From positions 20,134,266-20,198,265 of the forward strand of contig OX387197.1 of NCBI GenBank assembly GCA_947561715.1: 64,000 nt of DNA, read 5' to 3'. The notes under the pieces were generated by a model, which saw only the letters and a list, made by a program, of their open reading frames with translations, was not told where the DNA came from and ran no database searches. The DNA is from Ascidia mentula (lineage: Eukaryota; Chordata; Ascidiacea; Phlebobranchia; Ascidiidae). The first letter of the stretch is position 1. The number at the start of each line of letters is the position of its first letter. Shown here one piece after another: positions 10,630 through 23,000 of this stretch. Position numbers and translations under genes: made by a program.

Positions 10630-12768
10630 TAAAAAAAGCATACTTATTTATATTATATGGTTAAAATTGTATTAGTTATCTGAATGCCAACTAATATGTT
10701 TGAAGCAAAATGTTATTGAGAGCTCTCATTGATTATTATGGCTCTTTTGCGCATATAAAATGTTATTGTTTTAAACCTTGACAAATTATGGACAACCAAA
10801 GGAATAGATTCATCTGATCTTAATACATATACTTTTACTGTAAGATACATGAACTGAATTATCCTGGTTTGACACTCTTTAAGAAGACTGACAGATAGAT
10901 CCTCTACGGATAAATCACATTATTATTTTCAAACGAATCAATAGTAAAGAACTAAATAGCAACGCTGCAAACCTATATTACAAATCTACAATACAACAGC
11001 CTTTTTAACAACTTGTTATGTGCAGATATTCCTGTTAAGCAGAAGTCCAGACAAAATACAACGACAACACATGTATTTCCTTGGCTATGTCTGCTACATT
11101 TTGTTGTTACATTTTACATTTAAGAAATTCAAACGCATCAAACCGCATTAACACAGTAATAGCTGCACGTTGGCATTTCGTTAAAAACTAATCAACGATA
11201 ATAAATATATATTTAAAAGCAAATGTCCTTGAGACTAAATCGATATCCAATAATCTGCCATGGTGAACATGAAGGTAAGCAAATATTTAAACTTATATTC
11301 TTCAAGTTATTTTCTGAAGTACTTATGTGCCTTCAAACGGAATGATTTTAAACAATAATAACGTTAATATTTTAAATGCATTGCATATTTTACCCTAACC
11401 CCTGGGCACCATTCAATGACAGAACGGTCAGAACAGAACGTCACAAAGTGCGAATGACTTTAACGTACACTATTTTGCTTTTGGGATTTTTTTGATTTGC
11501 ACAAAAGTGCTCTTGACTCACTTGCTATGAACGCTGGACCGACAAATATGAGATTCGCGCTGTACTTAGAATTACCATCGGCACGAAGCATTAGATTTAT
11601 TTCATAAAATCGATTTTTAAGGACATTGCGTGGTAGACGATCGCCTTCTTTTTTGGGAAACAGTGAAAATTTCTCCAAATTTGTTGTTTTAGGCCAGCTG
11701 GTCCACACAAAAACGCAATATTACCAAAAATCCGTATTTAATGACAAAAAAGCAAGTTTCGTCTTGATAATCACATTCGTTTTTTTAAAACACCAGTCGC
11801 AAATATAAGCAAGATATGGTAACCCTGGCTATACCGCTAATGATAATATAATATACGTACAAGTTTTTAATTTTGAAAGGCATCAACTGTATCACTGCAA
11901 TACCCACTTGATTTTTGCTGACATTTCTGGGATTTTGAACATGGCACCCTTAGTAGCCGATGAACTAATTCAGTATATCGTCTACCTGTGAGCCATGGGC
12001 CCCCAAAACAGATCATTTGCGATACATTAGCCAAGAAAACGTCTGGTTTATGGTCCAAAAACTTTCGCTGTCGAAGTTGTAGAATATTGTGCGAAAATGA
12101 ATGGGCACAATGATTGTGCGCATTTCTTTTCAAATCACACAAATTTCTTTAAAACTGTCATGTTTTGAAATAGCTTTACGCAGCCATAACAAAAACGTGG
12201 ACTCGAAGCAAAAAAAGATGTGCTAATGCCCGGGGTTGGACCTGATTTCATTCCAATGCCTACCTCCAATACCTGGAAAATATATCATGACACAAGGCAC
12301 AATAGTTTAATTTAAAACGTAAACAACTCTAATTAATCCGAATTCTTCCTGTCATTTAGTTAAAACATATCCCAAAAAACACCATCCCTAACATGGCAAT
12401 TTGCACCAAACGTTGCGTACGAACACACAGCCAGCGAAGGTAAAATTAGAAAAGGTATTCATTGCTTTGACAAAATATCATTTATTCTTAAGAAACAAAA
12501 GTTGCCTGCAAATGCAATAACAGATCCAACTCTGCAATTTGATAACAATGAACAACAAAGTAATAGAAATTTCCCAGCGTCAATACTCGGAAGTGACAAA
12601 GAAATTGAATTTGAGAACAACAGACATAATTTACGTTTAACAAGATAACCAATGCGTGTAACATTTTAAGTTGAAGTTAAGTTGAAGTTGCAACAGGTTT
12701 CGTGTGCCAGCACGCAACCCAGCTAATTGCGGAACTAAGTGCAAAGAAAACACACAGAGCAACACCCC
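10630..12768. other. Spacer without recognised genes
   Basis: About 2.1 kb of AT-rich sequence. A 91-codon frame at 11867-12142 (-) resembles nothing recognised. An ATG followed five codons later by a good donor (11260-11274, +) has no matching second exon. The stretch may hold the 5' end of UQCRB. Confidence 0.5.
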
Positions 12769-14813
12769 TCAACTTGTAAACGCTTGAATTCCGGTAATGC
12801 CGCGTCCCAATATCAGGGCGTGGATATCGTGGGTACCTAAAAAGTAACCGTACAAGCAAATGTGACAGACATGAATGCAAAGAATACATTCGTACAGCAT
12901 ACCTTCGTAAGTATTAACAGATTCCAAGTTCATCACGTGACGAATGATGTGGTATTCATCGCTAATTCCATTACCGCCAAGCACGTCACGCATTTGTCTT
13001 GCAATCTCAAGAGATTTTCCACACGAATTTCGTTTAATTAAGGAAACCATTTCCGGCACGGACCTTTAGGAGAACAAACGTATCTCGGTAAAATACAAGA
13101 CAGCAAATAAACATTTGTTTACATGCAAGTAGTTAAAAATTTCTTGAACACGTTATGAAATTCTGGAAAAGGGTACAATAGTGCCGACACTGACCTGCCT
13201 TCCTCCCATAATCTTCCGACCCGAAGACAAGCTTGTAGTCCAACGCTTATTTCAGTTAATGCGTCCGCGAATTTTTTCTGTATTAATTGATTACAGGCCA
13301 AAGGTCTTTTGAATTGTATCCGATCCAGGGAATATTGCCGCGCAGCGGAGAGGCAAAACTCAGCAGCACCCAACGATCCCCACGCGATACCGTACCTTGC
13401 ACTATTGAGGCAACCAAACGGACCCTACAAAACAACAATACACCATAGTTTTGCATTTTGTTACAGACATTGGCATTACCTTAAGGCCTTCAATATCAGG
13501 AAAAACGTTTTCTGCAGGAACTTTTACATCCTCCATGACAATCTGCCCAGTCACAGATGCCCTAAGAGAAAACTTTCCTTCAATTTTGGGAGCAGACAAT
13601 CCTTGCATTCCCTTTTCCAAAATAAATCCTCGAATTACTTCCTTGTCAGTACCTTCTTTAGGACTCTTTGCCCACACAACAAACACATCAGCAATGGGTG
13701 AATTAGTGATCCTAAACACCATGATTACTGTAACGAGCAGTTTATATAGGCCAAACCATACAATATACTCACCATGATTTTGTCCCATTTAAAATATATG
13801 TGTCAGTTCCCTTGTCATATTTAGCTTTTGTTTCCATACTTCCAGGATCACTTCCATGGTTTGGCTCAGTTAGTCCAAATGCCCCAATCAGGTCTCCCTT
13901 TGCTAATGACAGAAAATATAATTAATACAACCTACTTACATCATGTATGTATTGACATCATTTACCTAGTTTGGGCAGAAACTTGTCTTTCTGTGCTGGT
14001 GTACCATAGGCATTGATAGGATGCATAACAAGTGAAGACTGCACACTCATGCATGACCTGTAGGCACTATCCACACGCTCACATTCCCTAAAATGAATCG
14101 CATGAAACACATATTCCTTCCTATAAAGCATCTCATTTTTACCTGGCAATCAAACCATAGGCAACAGGTGAGGCCCCAGCACAGCCATACCCTTGAATTG
14201 TGGCACCAAGAACACCAAGTTCACCCATTTCGCACATGATTTCCCTGTCAAAGTCTGCAATTAACAAAGCAGATCATTTGTTTAGAACTATAAACATCAA
14301 AGTTTTGTAAAAAGATTTGCTGCCAATGCAACTTTGCAAACTATGGGTAAATAGTCATTTTTCTAAATTGATTTTGAATTTTACCATAAACAAGATCATT
14401 TTTGCAATAATAAAAACATGCAGAAAAAGAAACACAATAGTCTTGTAAATGCTACTTTTTGTCACAAATTGTGTAAACAAAATACGCACTTTCATTTCTG
14501 TTGGCTAGGGTTATTCTGGGCATCAACTTCTCTTGACAGTAAGCATGGAACTGATCTCTTATTAAAATTTCATCTGAAGTTAACTGTGATTCCAAATTGA
14601 AGGCATCTTGCCAATTGAAGTTTTGTTTAGTTGATGAATGGACCTTTTGTGAATGGAATGGGACATTTCCTTGAGCAAAGTTGACTGCATAAATTTTGTT
14701 CCGAAAACTATGTGAAAAACTGACTTACCCCCGCACAATGCAGCAGTCAACTGCTTTGCAACTTGCATCGGTTTGTGCGTAACTCCGCATATTCTTGAAG
14801 CAAACATTATCAT
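12769..14813 (-). CDS. GCDH: Glutaryl-CoA dehydrogenase, mitochondrial
   Basis: This FAD enzyme oxidises and decarboxylates glutaryl-CoA to crotonyl-CoA in lysine, hydroxylysine and tryptophan breakdown in the mitochondrial matrix. Nine exons: 14729-14813, 14490-14684, 14143-14254, 13966-14087, 13773-13902, 13480-13711, 13195-13424, 12903-13063, 12769-12836. They join in frame to 444 residues, close to the human 438. The first exon encodes a basic presequence ([14 protein letters not shown]). Acyl-CoA dehydrogenase landmarks follow: [84 protein letters not shown]. The catalytic glutamate of this family lies in VNTYEGTHD at about residue 422. An ATG six bases further in (14807) is an alternative start. 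No defects were seen. Confidence 0.96.
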
Positions 14814-15011
14814 TCAAAGAATTTTTAATTCCTCCTTACCTTGAAAAACAATGACATACAAGAGTAAGCTGTTTTATAAATAAACCCTGAAGCTTTCGCA
14901 TGTTGCGTAACAAGCCTTCAATAGAACAATGCACGTCATACAAAAACAACATGATCTTGCAGAGATAGGTGACGCCACAAACGCATTCAAGCATAACGAA
15001 ATATCTTTCAT

Positions 15012-15082
15012 CATACTAAACATGTGTTTAGTATGCTATGCTTTCATAGTTTGACCATAGAATACTAAAACAGTATTCTATG
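15012..15082. repeat. Two adjacent hairpins
   Basis: The first has 10-bp arms CATACTAAAC (15012-15021) and GTTTAGTATG (15026-15035). The second has 11-bp arms CATAGAATACT (15056-15066) and AGTATTCTATG (15072-15082). The second hairpin core recurs at about 28378-28403, identical over about 26 bases. Confidence 0.75.
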
Positions 15083-15166
15083 ATCTGACAAATGATCTTC
15101 TGTTCCGATGAAATTCTTTATTTATCAACCAGCAGGGAATTCCCCGTTTTTCGCCCTTAGTCTAAT

Positions 15167-15499
15167 CAGTGTTTCTCAAACTTTTTTTCTGTGCCGCCCC
15201 CCAAACACCTTAGTTATTTAACAACGCCCAAGAGAACAGACAAAAAACACAACGAATTTATTTGTACTTGGCAATTAATGCGATGGGTTAGGTTGGTGCA
15301 ATAACAACAATTTATCAATATCAGGTTTCATTTTGGACAAAAACAAAACGTACCATCGGTTGGGAAACACTGACTTACGCTATAAGAGAAAATTTGCCAT
15401 GTCACCAAGCGCCCCCCAAACGCCCATTCAGTCTCCAGCGCCCCCGTAAGATTGCACACGCCCCTATGGGGGCGCTGGCGCCCACTTTGGTAACCACTG
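15167..15499. mobile_element. hAT-like non-autonomous element (MITE)
   Basis: The element is 333 bp with imperfect terminal inverted repeats: left end CAGTGTTTCTCAAACT, and right end reading CAGTGGTTACCAAAGT on the other strand, a typical hAT pattern. It is flanked by near-identical 8-bp copies (agtctaat or gtctaat before, gtctaaat after). It has no coding capacity. Internal C-runs near both ends add to the inverted symmetry. Confidence 0.7.
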
Positions 15500-15863
15500 G
15501 TCTAAATTAAGGTTAATTGTAAATTGAGCATTGCGAAAACGCTCTAGTTAGTGCGAATCGTCACATAAACGGTGGTTTGCGTAACTGCGCAAAGCTATGG
15601 AACACTCGATGCCAGGTTTTGCTGTAGTACTTTCGCCGCGGCTTTATTACTGTTACCTTGAAAGAAAGGTGTTGAATATATTTGTAACCAAAACAGGGAT
15701 TAATTATGCGGTTACGTAGTCAAGAAAACATACAAACAAAAACTATTTGGCATTTGGTGGCCCGCTTTTCCTCTTTGTACATTTGAGTGCGCAGTTTTTC
15801 TTTAGTCAAACTTCAAAACGTACAAGCGTAAAGTTGCAACCTGTTTACCAACTAAACTCTATA

Positions 15864-15999
15864 AGGCCGGGTCCACACCCAGCTTTGCGCCGGCGGATTC
15901 TTTGTTTGTTTCATTATATGCGGGCGTGCGGGCGTATACTCGGAACATTGAAACAAACAAAGAATCCGCCGGCGCAAAGCGTAAGTGTGGACTCGGCCT
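15864..15999. mobile_element. Foldback/MITE with 32-bp perfect inverted repeat
   Basis: The 136-bp element runs from AGGCCGGGTCCACAC to its near mirror GTGTGGACTCGGCCT. Arms 15882-15913 and 15949-15980 are perfectly complementary over 32 bp and separated by 35 bases, including the GC-rich block GCGGGCGTGCGGGCG. The local GC content is far above the surroundings. No clear target-site duplication was found, so the superfamily is open. Confidence 0.75.
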
Positions 16000-16641
16000 A
16001 ATTGACTTGACACACAGCGGAACCGCATGTTACCGGCATTGCAAAACTTATTTCGTGCTTAGATGACAAAAATGCACTTGTTCCGTAACAATGCCACGTG
16101 ATGGTTAACAATGCCCCATGTTTGGAAACAAATGGCCAGTTTAAGGAAGATGCGGTTTTTAAGTGAACGTTAAAAGAAAGGTTAATTGTGACTGAGCATT
16201 GCGAGAACGCTCGTGTTAGTGGTTTTAACGGGAATTTGAACAAAATAATATAGTGGCGTTTATTTAGATATCAAAACAGTCAAAAATATTTCACTCCTTG
16301 GACCCCCCTGGATACGCCTATGCCTAGGACCTAAACTATTTTAGGTAACTTTTCGCCACCAATTAACACTAATTGGGAATGAGCTTGGCAACTGGAGTCT
16401 TTGTGTTTTTGTTTTGAAAAACCTTGTCTCAGATAATCAGGCCCGTTTCTGCGTGGTGAATCTCGGTAACATTAATATTCTGCCTGAAATAGTTTTATGT
16501 ACGATGTTGATCTTCACCACTATTGTCACTAGAAACCTAAATCGTTGTCGATATCTCAAAGAACAAAACATTTACAGAAAATAAACATTGAAATGTTAGC
16601 ATTCATGAACTACCATGGAACAGCTGACTGTTTTCATGAAA

Positions 16642-18895
16642 TTATCGACTAGCGCTTGCGCGGTGTCCCGCAGGTGGCGCTTTGACCCCTAAATATCGGC
16701 CTTTGTTCTCGTACAGCACCGGTGGCTCATAGGTCATGTCCATGCTTCTTGTATGTTCAAATGAATCCACCGAGGAAGAATCCGGAGCGTGCTCGCTTGG
16801 GGGAGGACTTGCATTTTGAGCAGCCGACTCCCGCAAACCTCTGAGAAATTCTTCCTCGTTTTCCCGCTGCCTTCTGCGCAAAGCACGCTCTGTGACCTCA
16901 TTTTTACGCAAGCGATCAGCCAAGTCAGCAATGTCGAAGAAAAAGTCTGGGGATGGTACGATGCCGGCAGTGAATGTACGACGATTTTTGGACAGTTTTG
17001 AAAGTCCAAGGTTTTTGTTAACTGGGCTAAGGTTTTCAGTCACAACCGGCAAAGCAATTTCGGCGTCTCTTCTTTGGTATGGTGACTTGACGGAAGGACT
17101 TCCCACTTTGATCGGACTCTGTGTGGAAATTGGCCTGGAATCTTCGGGACTTTGTGCATAGCCCTCTTTCAGAACCATCTTGACTTTGTGCGGTTTTTCC
17201 AGATCGATCTTTTTATATTCGACAAGTGGCAAATCCTCGTCAGACGATGTTTCTGGCGAATATTGGATGGCGCGTATTTCTTCATCTGGCTCTGAATTAC
17301 TTAAAATTTCTTCAGTTTCAGGAATCGGCTCGAACGTGGAGGCAGTGCCCGGTTTTGCAAAGGACTTTGATGACCTGGCATCTCGTTGTCTGCGCTTGTT
17401 GATGGTTACAGAAATTTCTGGCTCTTTCTGCAAATTAAGTAGCCTTGAGCTGTGAACTTTTGAAGAAACCAGTCAGGTCTTACGTTCGGTTCATAATTCG
17501 TCCGCGGTTCCACGGCGTTTGGCGCGGCAGAGCTTCTTAGTAATGTACTCACAGTGTCTCGTATTTCGCCGTCGTAAACTTTCCTCTGGACTTCACGCAT
17601 AGTGAGGTAGGGAGCTCGTTCGTGCACCAGGGCCAATTTGTAAACATCAGTTGCAGCAGACGGGCTTGTTTCGCTACGAATAAGCTCAATAAATATAAGG
17701 CAAAAAATCTTAATTCGGCCATAATATCGCTTCAAAGAGAAAAAACTAGTGTTCACAACATTTGTGTTGTAACAATTTAAAGTGATGACTTGCTGCCAGC
17801 AATACATTCAGTCTTAATCGTATACATGCAATGACGTTGGTGTGATCGCTGGGATCTCGTTCTGGCGCAATCTGGGCAAGATTCGGGTCCGAGAATTTCG
17901 CAGTATTGTCTTGCCATTACAGTGTTGAGATTTGTCAAGATTCTGCTCAACGATCTGCGTGTAACAAGTTTTGGACAGGATTCAAATAAATGTTGTGTAT
18001 ATTAGTGGGGATTAATATCCTGCTTAACAAAAAAAACAATAAGCTTACCTTCCTTCTATTTGAATGTCTGGAAATTCTGAACAGCGCACACATCTGTCCG
18101 AATCATGCGAATAGAAATTGTGCTGAGGTTTCGTGGTTGACGCCTTGTTTGCCCAGGAACCTGTAGCCTGTGTAGGGTTTATTTGCAATAATTTTCAACA
18201 AATCTAAGAGTCGGTACAAGCTATACACCAAAACAATATACCAATGAATACTAAACATTTGTTTGGAAATGTATGTTGAAAGCCATACCTTTTGTTGGTT
18301 GCCTGACTGTTTTGCAAGGGAGTCATCTCCGAAACCTGTTTGGGTAGATGCTTGTTTCCTGGAAAAGTAGAGTAGAATAAATGAAAACCGGAATGCCAGC
18401 ATTGTCAGCACATTCGGCACCTCATCTCGTGGGATGAAATCTTTCTTATTAAACGCTGCGCCAAACGCGGCGTGGGCAAGTCACTGTGGCTTGGCGACGG
18501 AGGCAAATACGGTTCTTGCGATATCCTTCGCAGATCAACAAATTGTCCTGGTTTTACTTTTCGGTGACCATTTTGCAAAACCAGGAGGGAGTTTCCGAAA
18601 GACTGACGGACTAAGTCCGATTCCGGAGACTGTGCCAAAGCTATGACATCTTCCGGGGAAAGTTGACTGCCTAAAATGTATTTTTCTACGTATCTTTACA
18701 TTGACTCGTTGATATATGAATTTTATATTCTTAATTCCAATTTGGCCAACCTCTTGTGCTGGGCCGGGAACGTAGTTTAACTCCTTTGGACGAAGTTGCA
18801 GACGGACGTCTTCCCTGACGACTGAACGTGCGATTTGCTGTAAAATTGTACTGAAAATCTCCCTCGGGAAAGAAGGTTTTAATCCCGCTCACCAT
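16642..18895 (-). CDS. Unrecognised serine-rich protein with CxxC pairs
   Basis: Seven exons join in frame to about 562 residues: 18751-18895, 18421-18670, 18289-18358, 18049-18167, 17826-17954, 17484-17673, 16642-17427. I do not recognise the family. The N-terminal 150 residues are basic and Ser/Pro-rich (MVSGIKTFFPEGDFQYNF; LSPEDVIALAQSPESDLV). A central block holds two cysteine pairs, RCVRCSEF and ESCPDCART, about 40 residues apart, which could bind one zinc ion. A compact, probably folded stretch follows (LVHERAPYLTMREVQRKVYD). The C-terminal half is acidic and phospho-site-rich, then has a charged probable helix (IADLADRLRKNEVTERALRR). No signal peptide or membrane segment is seen. Every intron has GT-AG ends and the phases agree, which supports a real gene. 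Function is not assigned. Confidence 0.7.
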
Positions 18896-20056
18896 TTTTA
18901 ATATTGTATAACTACAACTGTTACGTATTATAGCTGGTGGTTAAACAAATACTGACTCTCCTTCTTTTGTTCATGAACGGTAACAAAACAAGCAAATATA
19001 TGCCAGCCATGCCGTATCAAATCGACCAGTCACTCTTGCCAAGCAAACATTTCAAACAATTCTTTTGAGACAACTATATTTACATAACATTCAATACCGT
19101 TGTGGTATCAAATGGTCGAAAACCACAACAGTGCCAAACTGGGCGCGGAGGTATTGAAACAGCTCACTTTTAAAACACGCGCAACTCGAACATTTTGTAA
19201 CAAACCTGCGCAAAAATCATATCATGCTTATATTTCTGCATTGTATTTGTAAATTCTCGTAATAGTTCTTAGCCTTTATCAATTTCGCCAATAAAAGCGA
19301 CCAGTGCGTAAGAGGGTCCAGTGACAATACTGTTATTTGACAACCTTCCATTCTTTGTACTCGTTTTCTTTCCATACCGAAGGTTGGCGAACAAAACAAA
19401 TTAGCAGCTATTAAGTGTCGCCCCGTAAATAGCCAAGCGCTACAGTCAACATATTACGTAGCCTTTTGTTTCCCTTCAGACGGGTTCGTGATTGGTGTTT
19501 ACGCACATAGTGTACAATTTAAACCTGAATAACTTTTTTGCGCGTTGATCAATTACTACGCTGTGTTTTCATCAAGATTGTTTTCCTATGCAACTGTTAT
19601 ATGTCGGTTCTTTTATATGTTGTCAAGAACACAACGAAACTGCGGCGATCGAACTTTCACTTCCAGACAAGTTGGCAACCTCTGGTTTACGAAGAGTCAA
19701 TTTCACTCAAGACTTATTTGAAACAAACTCAGAGCCACAAAACTAGATCCACGCGAGTCAAGCTAACCGCCATAAACTTGCAAACATATAGGTAAGTGTA
19801 CCAAAAGTTTTAAATGGGTTTTGTTCATTGACATTCATGTTATTTTGCTTATTGGCCTTCCGTGGATCATATCTGAAGGCGTGCTTTTCACGCAGTAAAA
19901 CAATATATCATCGCATTATGTTCTGGTTTCAGTTAAGAATGCAGTTATGTGGAACCAACATACCAGAGAAACGTTGCATTGCATTAATCGTCACGTTTAT
20001 TCATTTCCCCGCAGCGAAACAATGTAACAGTGTATGTGAGAGGTTTGTGAACGCCT
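18896..20056. other. Spacer with trefoil exon relic
   Basis: No complete gene is seen. A frame at about 19540-19791 (+) ends at a good donor (gtaagt) but has no ATG of its own. The next candidate exon resembles a decayed copy of the GPCR trefoil exon (see 19934-19985). This may be the remains of a duplicated gene start. Confidence 0.4.
19934..19985 (+). pseudogene. Decayed copy of a trefoil exon
   Basis: Behind an acceptor-like GGTTTCAG, the segment encoding LCGTNIPEKRC is nearly identical in DNA to the trefoil exon of the adhesion GPCR at 22619-22735 (LCGTNIPEKRC here against PCGTNIPEEVC there). The rest of the domain, including the CC pair, is not recognisable. A partial exon duplication is the simplest reading. 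Confidence 0.6.
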
Positions 20057-23000
20057 CTACTCCTTGTGTTCAGTAAAGGTTCGCAACTTCCGTCGGTGTT
20101 CGGCAGTGATGGAAATGACGTCGAGATGCGAACCGAACGTGTCGGTGATGCGGTAGATGGCGCTCTTGCACTCGCTTCTCAAACTTCGGATTTCAAGCAG
20201 CATGCAGGCGACTGATGAAGACGAAGATGTGACTGGGAGCTTGTTGTACTTCTCTAGTGCCTGCGTTGGAACATGCAAACGGTGGTAAAACATTTCAAAA
20301 ACTATAAAACGTAAGAAATACCAAACCCACATGTCGGGAAACAAAATTGCCTGGCACCTATTTACGGTATTTCTGAATTACTACTAATGCTGCCAGGCAT
20401 GTTTTATTGCCCAAATGCGGCTCTTCTGGCAATTTACGGTGTTAGATTTAAATTTTTATTTAAACAGCACATTTGGCCAACAAGGAAATGCATTAAACCT
20501 TTTACGAAAATATGAATTCCAAGTCTGCTTTTAAGTCAAGCCCTGGTATTTAACACGGCAACAGATACAAAATACTAACGTTGTGGAGGTCGAGTAGAGT
20601 AGCAATAATCTCGTGGAGACGACGTTGCACAATACCGTAGACATCTTCCACAAAAGAAGCCTCGGCCAAAATAGAAATACTCTGCAGCGCCCACTTGCAG
20701 ATAGATCCGCCGGAAAACAAGTTGGCGGCGACTCGATCTGGCATCTGACAAACAAGCGAAAAACGTTTTAAGCCGAACATCGGAAATGGGTGGTCACGAC
20801 TTGGCGGTAACTCGCAAACGCGTCGAAATAGCAATTCTTTGAAAGAGGGTCTGTCACGCAGATTTTTTCTGTCGATGGGCAACCCACCTTCTTTACTAAG
20901 TACGAAACGAGCGAGAACTTTTTCAGCGACTTCTCCAAGGTGGTCATGAAGTTGTTCATCTGCGTGTTGAGTGGTTTCTGATCGCCCTGTATCCGATGCA
21001 TTGATGTCGGTATTAATTATTATCTTCCAAAAAAAATTTTTTTGATAAAATAAAGTAATATATATACCTGGTCGTCACAGGCACCGGCATAACTTCCCTC
21101 GGCTGGATTCGATAAACTGTTCTGTAGAAAGCAATTAACTACAATGGAAAAAATAATACATCACAGTCGCACATTTTACCTTGTAAAGTTGACGAGTCCA
21201 CAATTTAGGTGTGGGGATGACAAGATTGGTTCCTGTTCTGTACGGAGAGTTTGCCAAATTAGCTGCCGTCGTATCAAGTGTTGAAACCTGTGTTCGAAAG
21301 CAGTTAAACACATTTACTACGTTCCATGTGAATGGCAACTCTCTACATGAAATGCCGTAAAAGGCGTTGCACACAATTTAAGAAATCATTGAAAGAACGA
21401 TTTTTTTACAGCAGCGAAAAACGTTTATTTCAATCAGCGATGGGATACCAGGAATGTTTTAAATAGAATTAACTTACATTGAAATATGACATGTTCGGCG
21501 AACTGGCTCCATCAGAATTAAGTGGGCGTCGACGCAAATTGGAAACAGAGAGAAACGGAGATTTTTCGTCTGCATGAAAACCAACAAAGTTGAAATTATT
21601 TGTATGATTTAGAACGGTGTGTGGCATCAACTCGTTTAACTGACAAAGTTGTTTTACACATCAACTAGTGCGCAAAACTACTTTGAATTTTACCTCACCG
21701 AATATACGTGGAACGCAAAGATGGTGAAATAACCACAACTTATTGTAAAGTACCGGAGGTGCTCGATTGTGATGAGGTGGAGGATTTTGACGACAATCTT
21801 GAAACATTTTTCTGGTCGTTATCGAAGTGTCCTAAAAAAAAGCAATTAAACTACTCCAACAAACCTATTTTTAACAAACCACTGAACTATGTGAACCTGC
21901 GTATCTCAGACTGTGGTTGGTGAGCTCAGCGGTGAAGTTTGTAATGCGAAGGAGGCATTCGTCGGCAATGACATTCCATTTGGAGGTTTTACTTGTAACC
22001 CCACCTTGTTGCAAAGCAAACACCTGTTTGCGCACCGTCGGCGAGTTGCATGTTAAATGGGTGAGACATTGAAATGCCAAATGCTGTAAAAGATGTCATG
22101 GTGCGTGGTTGGGTAACAATTTTTTTACCAACTCCAAAATGCAATTTGCCCAAAATAGTTGACTGACATTAAACGGCATTACATTGTACGTGTCAGAAAA
22201 CGGCAATTAATCTTCTGATGCAACATCCTGTCTCTTTGGGCAGATAATGAAGCCCTAAGTTGGTATCGAATCGTGTCGAAAAGTGACAGGCGAAAGAAAG
22301 TTATAGCGCTGGGACAGTTTGTGCCAGGCAAGCAAAGGTATATCTTTGCACTTGATTCACGTTTTGGAACAAATGCTAAAAGTGAGAATGTGAAAGAAAC
22401 AAAGAAACAATTTTTTTCCTTTTGGAGAGAGATGGTTCAATTTTTCAAAATCAACTTTTTGATTGTGGTTCTGCAAAGCATCGGAATAACCTATGCAGGA
22501 AGTAAGCGGAGTTGGAAATAACTAAAATAAACTATAGATTAGAAAAGGGAAAGATGTTGCTCTTCACACAGATGTTTGCTTTAAGCAAAAATTGATCGCA
22601 ATGTAATTTGGTTTTCAGAATGCAACTTTTCAAAACCATGTGGAACCAACATACCAGAAGAAGTTTGCAATAGTAGAGATTGCTGTTATAAAATCATCAA
22701 CACCAGCATTCACAACTGCTTTGGGCGGGACTATGGTTAGTTAGTTCCATAACAAAAGATACAGGAAGAAAATAACAATATGGAAGCAACTAGAATTCTG
22801 TGGATATCAGCATTTGTATTTTTTTTTTTAAATTAAAAATTTTTAGTTCGGCCACCGGATCCACCTGCACACGCGCCGCCTATATTTGAAGAGATTTTAC
22901 CACCTGATGCAGCAGAAATAAACTACAGTCTTGAAAAACAACTTGTCAGATTAAAAGATCCACAGGAAAAATTAACCAAAGCTCAGGCTATTCATATTGC

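Larger units (their letters stand above)
14814..16641. other. Repeat-rich spacer
   Basis: No gene is supported. It contains two adjacent hairpins (15012-15082), a hAT-like MITE (15167-15499) and a long foldback element (15864-15999), listed separately. The GCDH promoter should lie at its left end. Confidence 0.6.

Noticed and set aside
11260-11280. ATG followed by five codons and a strong donor on the plus strand, like a tiny first exon
   Set aside because: No matching downstream exon could be found in the next 1.5 kb.
11867-12142. 91-codon minus-strand frame with cysteines
   Set aside because: No family resemblance, splice support or neighbouring exons; possibly chance or a decayed repeat.
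21708-21923. Plus-strand open frame of 71 codons with an acidic sequence
   Set aside because: It is antisense to two NDC1 exons that fit the family and splice phase.
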